Positions 58,778 through 64,000 of a stretch of 64,000 nt of DNA are shown here, piece after piece. Source of the stretch: Nymphalis io (taxonomy: Eukaryota; Arthropoda; Insecta; Lepidoptera; Nymphalidae); contig NC_065897.1 of assembly GCF_905147045.1 (NCBI RefSeq), forward strand, positions 5,719,001-5,783,000, in the 5' to 3' direction. A program made the translations under genes and the position numbers. Numbering within the stretch: the stretch's first letter is position 1; each line of letters starts with the position of its first letter. The notes below the pieces were generated by a model. It was not told the DNA's origin, did not search any database, and saw nothing but the letters and a program-made list of their open reading frames with translations.

Positions 58778-58848
58778 AGTAGTAGTAGTAGTAGTAGTAG
58801 TATATATATATATATATATATATATAGTATATATATATATAAGTCGCT
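58778..58848. repeat. Compound TAG and TA microsatellite
   Basis: About eight TAG/GTA units run straight into TA repeats with one TAG interruption. Confidence 0.9.
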
Positions 58849-59580
58849 TGTCAACAATTCACGGGTGAGGAATTAAGTTAATCCCTAAAAAAATAGCACT
58901 GTTGGTACAAGAAAAAATATATATAAACAAGTTAAAAAGCAAATAAAATATTTGAAATGTTTGCCGACAGAACTCTAAAATCTCTTATAATATTATCATA
59001 CTAGATAAAATGCCCATATATCTATCATCTGCATTATCTGTATTAACAATAATGTGCTGTTAATTTATTTACTGAGAAAAAAAAAATTAGTAATTTATTC
59101 CATGCAAGATAAAAATCGATAACAATGACGTTTAAATCCGGTAGAAAGATAAATGTTTATTTGTTTTGTACTATTCTCTTCGTTTTTAACGAATTCCTTT
59201 TAAACTATATTTATTACAAAACGATAGTTTTAAGATATTTAAATAAAAATGTATATAATTATTAATTCTTATTAAATTTTAAATATAGAAGTTAGGTAAA
59301 ATCTTTGAAAGACGAAATACGATGGTTAATACCAGAAATATTATAATGAAGTACCTTTTATTTTATTTTTTAATTGTTTCATCGAAGGGAAGCCGATAAA
59401 ACCTTTAGCAATATACAGTAGACTATTAATTAGCATTCGTTATAAATAACGTGTACATTTTTACAATTCTATCTTTTGATATATTTATCATTGAATAATA
59501 ATGTACTATAGTACTAAAATAAATTATTATTCAATGCGGAAAATAAAATTTCTTAATAATTCTATACACATAATAAAAAT

Positions 59581-60430
59581 GTAACTGATCACTGTCTGTA
59601 CATGGCAGATATACGAGTAAAACTATTATCGGGGGTCTTTATCAACGCAATATAACCCAAAACTAACTAAATAACTTTGTAAGTTAAAATTTATAGGTTA
59701 GGTATGTAGTGCGTTTCGTTACCGCATATATTTTTCTCATGGTTTTATTAATTTCATACTTAGTCGGTTAATAATTTATCGGTATTTAATTTATCGGAAT
59801 AAGCTGAGATGGCCCAGTAGTTAGAACGCGTGAATCTTAATCGATGATCGTGGGTTCAAGCCCGGGCAAGTACCACTGCGTTTTCATGTGCTTAATTTGG
59901 GCTTATAATTCATCTCTTGGTTGACGGTGAAGGAATACATTGTGAGGAAACCTGCATGTGTTTAATTTCACTGAAATTGAGCCACATGTGTATTCCACCA
60001 ACCCGCATCCGAGCAGCGTGGTGGATAAATTCCATACCTTCGCCACAAGGAGAGCCCTTAGCCCAGCAGTGGGACGTTCACAGGCTGGTAATGTAATACT
60101 CAGTCGGTTAGTTCATAATAAATACTTATTTTTTTAATACACCGATTTACTTTTTAGTTTTAAAAGGACACCATTCCCTGTAAAGTTATCGTTTGCAGCC
60201 CTAATAAATAAAGCGAATGGAAAGACAATTAAGTATGTCGGAATCGATTTAAGGGAATGCTGTTTTTCTCATGGCCAATTGGCCAGTATGTTGCCTTCTC
60301 TAGATCCGGGTGCGGCGGAAACTAATGCAAACATCCCAATAATATAAAAAAGTTGTATATAGTGAAATATTATAAGTCTGCTCTTAGCAATTTCTTTAAG
60401 TTACGCGGGTAAAACCATGGGCACAGCTAG
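59581..60430 (+). mobile_element. Helitron remnant with helicase relic (copy 2), interrupted by a SINE
   Basis: Plus-strand frame from 60165 reads TPFPVKLSFAALINKANGKT and then YVGIDLRECCFSHGQL, a Helitron helicase C-terminus, open to a stop near 60349. The 3' end again shows an ACGCGGG...CCATGGGC hairpin and CTAG at 60427-60430 followed by T. A tRNA-headed SINE (59806-60098) sits inside it. Reverse-complement similarity to copy 1 begins near 59581. Confidence 0.65.
59806..60098 (+). mobile_element. tRNA-headed SINE, family 2, nested in a Helitron
   Basis: Head GAGATGGCCCAGTAGTTAGAA and box B GGGTTCAAGCCC, body ending CCCAGCAGTGGGACGTTCAC. Interrupts Helitron copy 2, so it inserted later. 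Confidence 0.7.
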
Positions 60431-61137
60431 TTAAGAATATATTTGTTATTTAACATTCAAAATAAACCAAGGTTGTATAAGCAATTAAATGTCTCCTTGA
60501 AATATATTTGCAACTAAAATTATAAAACTATATTCATTAAAAATTTTACAATATAACTATATTCATTAAAAATTTTACAATTAACAAAAAGGTATAAATA
60601 CTTTAATGACGCCTGTTATACTCTTCTCCTTGCCTCCGACGTTGAAGTAAGCATTTGCATTTCTAAGATCAAGCACCTTAGGGCTTCTGACCTAGATTTT
60701 ATATTTAAAATTTCTTTTTTAACCTCTTTCTACTAAACAAGATTTACATCATGTTTTAACGAGCAAAAGTTTTATTTCTTTAATATGTTAAATGTTTATT
60801 ATTATTTATTAAATTTCATTTCTAGTTTAATTTAAACTAATTATATATATTAACTGGTAGTCAGATAACACGAGAATAAGTAATGAAAAAATATATAATA
60901 AAAGAAAATTAAAAGTCTGTAATTTATATCCCACGGCTGGGCAAAGATCTACTCGGCTCTCGAGCTCTAGATCGGCTCGGCAGATTTGGTGGAAGTGCAT
61001 GCTTGGGTTTGAGCCCGCAATCTGTAGTTAATAATCACGTCTGCTAACCACTGGGCTATCTTGGCTGATTAAGTATGCATTTTATAATATGAAATATTAA
61101 GATAAAACTTTTTATGTTCTAACAAATACAGGTTATT

Positions 61138-61495
61138 CTTGACTGCCTCGTTGGTCTAGTGGCTAGATATAAGGTCGCAGCCCCGAGGTCCTGGGTTCAA
61201 ATCCCAAGTCAGGCCAATAAAAAGTTATTAGGTTTTTCTGTCTAAAATTCTCAGTTGCAGCCCGGAGTCTAGAAGCTCGCTGTGTGTACATTCCCGTACC
61301 TCGGAAAGCACACAAAGCCGTTGGTCCTGCGCCTGAATTCTTTCCGTTCGTGTCGGATTGCCATCCCATCGGATTATGAGAGTTAGGGAATAGAAAGTGC
61401 ACCTGTGTTTGCGTACACTATAATATGTTCTGCGCAGTGGGCTAACCTCTCTTAAGATTGGCCGCCGTGGCCAAAATAGGTCTTGAGGTTGTATG
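61138..61495 (+). mobile_element. tRNA-headed SINE, family 4, longest copy
   Basis: Head CCTCGTTGGTCTAGTGGCTAG with GGGTTCAAATCCC. The body contains CCTCGGAAAGCACACAAAGC and CATCCCATCGGATTATGAG and ends GGCCGCCGTGGCCAAAATAGG. Much more GC-rich than its flanks. Confidence 0.65.
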
Positions 61496-62091
61496 TTTGT
61501 ATGTGTAAGTAAACATTCAAGCAATTAGATTATTGGCATATGAACATACGAGATAAACAAAGTAAAATTCCTTTTTTTATTTAAATATTATACTATCTAC
61601 CCGTCCCGACTACACCGTTCTCGGTTTTTCGACGGTCAGACTAAAACGCGAAATACTAACCGCTTAAAATTTAAATCACAAAAATACAAAGAAAAATATT
61701 TATTCGGAACCTTCGCAAGCATACCCAAAAATGAATAGTTTAGGAACATATGGAGGACAAACATATACTTTAATTTATTATATTATAAATATTGCAAAAG
61801 AATAAGGCTAAATGGGTTGGTAAGAAGTCATCGGAGCTTACAAACATAGACCCTTTAAAATATACCTACTATTCAATACACCGACAATATGCCGCCAACA
61901 TGGTATAACACAATATCGTTCGTGCTGGTAATCACTGACTTTTCTTTAAATCGGAACACGTCAAGTATTGATGTTTGAAGCTAGAATAATTGACGAGACT
62001 AGTCTCCAGTTGGTAGTTGGGCATGCAATGAGCCACACAGACACACACACAAAGTTAAGTTACCGATAAGGCACAGTATTATTTTTTTTTT

Positions 62092-62374
62092 TTTATAGAA
62101 TAGGAAGGTGGACGAGCATATGGGCCACCTAATGGTAAGTGGTCACCAAACGCCCTTAGACATTGGCATTGTAAGAAATGTCAACCATCGCTTATAGCCA
62201 ATGCGCCACCAACCTTGGGAACTAAGATTTTATGTCCCTTGTGCCTGTAATTACACTGGCTCACTCACCCTTCAAACCGGAACACAACAATATCAAGTAT
62301 TGCTGTTTTGCGGTAGAATATCTGATGAGTGGGTGGTACCTACCCAGACGGGCTTGCACAAAGCCCTACCACCA
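62092..62374 (-). mobile_element. Lepidopteran ~285-bp SINE, near full length
   Basis: Almost the same sequence as 41870-42152. AGTATT on both flanks is a possible target-site duplication. Confidence 0.78.
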
Positions 62375-62619
62375 GTATTTTTTATAATATTATAATATAT
62401 AACAAAATTTAAAAAATCTAAACTAAAATACATGTAATTTATTCAGATAGGTGAGTTGCGAGCTCTTTTGAAACAATTTATAATATCAATTTTAATGTTT
62501 GAAATGTAGACTACCGAGAAGAACCGACATGAGACTTAATGTTACATAGGCAATTAAATACAACTGAATTATTATTTATCCTGCATATAAATCAACGAGT
62601 GTTAACATGCTTTTTTATA

Positions 62620-62815
62620 GTCTATATATTTTTTTATTATTTAATCAATGCTTTGCCTGAGTCCGTATTTCCTGATAGCTACAATGTTGGTGTCTTCAAA
62701 TCCAGAGTAAACAGGTTTCTTATAGGTAAGCGTGCTACGTCCTAGACCGTGTCGATGCTTTACATCGGGCAAGTCAATGGTCAAACGCTGGCCTATCAAT
62801 TATAAAAAAAAAATT
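62620..62815 (+). mobile_element. 3' tail of a jockey/CR1-like LINE
   Basis: Frame reads INALPESVFPDSYNVGVFKS and continues RVNRFLIGKR to a stop at 62743-62745. This matches the common LP..VFP..YN.G.FK..V motif at LINE C-termini. It is followed by a short 3' UTR and an A-rich tail, so the insertion is on the plus strand and heavily 5'-truncated. Confidence 0.55.
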
Positions 62816-63129
62816 AAATATTTCTTAACATGAGATTTAAATATTAGAAAAGCCACAGAAAAGGATGAATTGAATATACAAAAGTATACTATTTATTTTA
62901 CATTATTTATTATAGGTTAAACAGCTCCCTCAGCTCCCATTCAGCTTATTAATAGATTATTAAGTAAGAAATCCCGAAGGGCACTAGAGTGGTGAGTGAT
63001 AAATTGCAGTAGCGTAAATGATTGGACTGTGTCACGCTAGTAGCATTTTCAATAAAACGACACGACATAATATCGTTATCATAATATCACCAATTTTGGT
63101 ACATCCTTTAATATCCTAAAAACTATCGG

Positions 63130-63266
63130 CCTTACTTGTAACCGGTGTTTAGCGGATGATTAGTTAAGCAATGCTGTCTTCTTCTTTAGAATGTAAAATC
63201 ATTAATGACAGAAAGAGCGCAATCAATGTTTATCTAGACAGCTGCTAAGCAACGTTTATAAGTAAA
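63130..63266. mobile_element. Short MITE, same family
   Basis: Left end CCTTACTTGTAACCGGTGTTTAG, right end CTAAGCAACGTTTATAAGTAA, centre TTAATGACAGAAAGAGC. Confidence 0.5.
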
Positions 63267-64000
63267 ATCGTATATTTATGAAGTATGTCCTAATACATGT
63301 GGGACAAAAATTTTCTATTTTTTTTTTACTATTTAGAGGCGTTCTAACAAACAAAATGAATATATCAAACATTTTTGGATTACGTTTGTAAGCGAGCGCT
63401 CTTCTGTTTAGAAAAGATAAAAATAAAAAGATACGCTTTAATGAAACATAATCATCAACATCGACCTTTTTCTTAACTATTTAATCTATTTTTATAACAT
63501 GAAATACCAAAATTATTATTTATCGTACCTACAAGATGGTATAAAGAAGTTTATTCTGTGCAATCATTCTTATGGTAATTGATAGCTTTTATCGTAAAAC
63601 AAAACCACTATAATGTATGAATATTTGTAACGATATCTATATTGATGGTTTATTTAATTAGTAATGGTATAAAAAATCATGACAGCAAGATAATATATAT
63701 TATAAAATAATTTTCGCCTACGGCTTCGCCTGCGTTTTTGGGGTGTGTTAGGTAAAAAAAAAATGTCATATGTCCTGAATCGGGGTTCAAGATTGCATTT
63801 TATAAAATTTAATCAAAATCGGTTCATTAGTTTAGTCTTGAAAGCTTAACAGCAGTCAAAGTTACTTTTATAGTATTAGTATACATAATACTTAAATTGT
63901 ATATAAGTGTAACGAAATATATTTAAAAAAAGAATAATAACAATCTTATTATTATCAAATATATAACGGTATTATTGTCTTGGTAATGGTGTTTTATCTT

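Larger units (their letters stand above)
58205..64000. other. Gene-free repeat-rich end of window
   Basis: 5.8 kb upstream of lipase 2. Contains a TAG/TA microsatellite, a Helitron remnant with a nested SINE, a tRNA-headed SINE, a near-intact 285-bp SINE, a LINE tail and a MITE, separated by AT-rich sequence. No host gene recognised. Confidence 0.5.

Overview
This is a nuclear DNA window from a lepidopteran insect (butterfly or moth; species not determinable from the sequence). It is AT-rich, its genes are split by many GT-AG introns, and it carries several repeat families of the kind found in Lepidoptera: a ~285-bp SINE, tRNA-headed SINEs, Helitron remnants and LINE tails. I rebuilt the genes by hand from splice signals, reading phase and family motifs, so each exon list is a prediction. 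No CRISPR array, bacterial operon, rRNA gene or confident free-standing tRNA gene was seen.

Layout. (1) 107-34089, plus strand: the 3' part of a secreted pancreatic-type lipase gene. Its upstream exons lie before the window. One intron (766-31971, about 31.2 kb) separates the nucleophile exon from the next exon. (2) Inside that intron, on the opposite strand, lie three complete tandem aldehyde dehydrogenase genes (1129-12587, 13856-20713, 23067-30600). Each has 11 coding exons with the same intron phases and encodes 488, 488 or 487 residues. (3) 34668-37112, minus: a four-exon gene for a small secreted cysteine-containing protein. (4) 37.4-38.5 kb: a Helitron remnant. (5) 39.3-51.5 kb, plus: a two-exon multi-pass membrane protein gene, then a run of at least four, probably five, tiny two-exon genes. 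These encode 42-65-residue single-pass membrane peptides with a 14-20-nt first coding exon, a phase-2 intron and a C-terminal N-glycosylation sequon. (6) 53251-58070, minus: a second, complete eight-exon lipase (348 residues). (7) 58.1-64 kb: gene-free, with SINE, Helitron, LINE and MITE copies.

How the genes relate. The three dehydrogenases look cytosolic (no targeting peptide) and ALDH1-like, with the catalytic Cys, Glu and Asn in each; the second and third copies are more like each other than like the first. The two lipases belong to one secreted family and bracket the block. The tiny membrane-peptide array matches nothing I recognise and is the best candidate here for an undescribed system.
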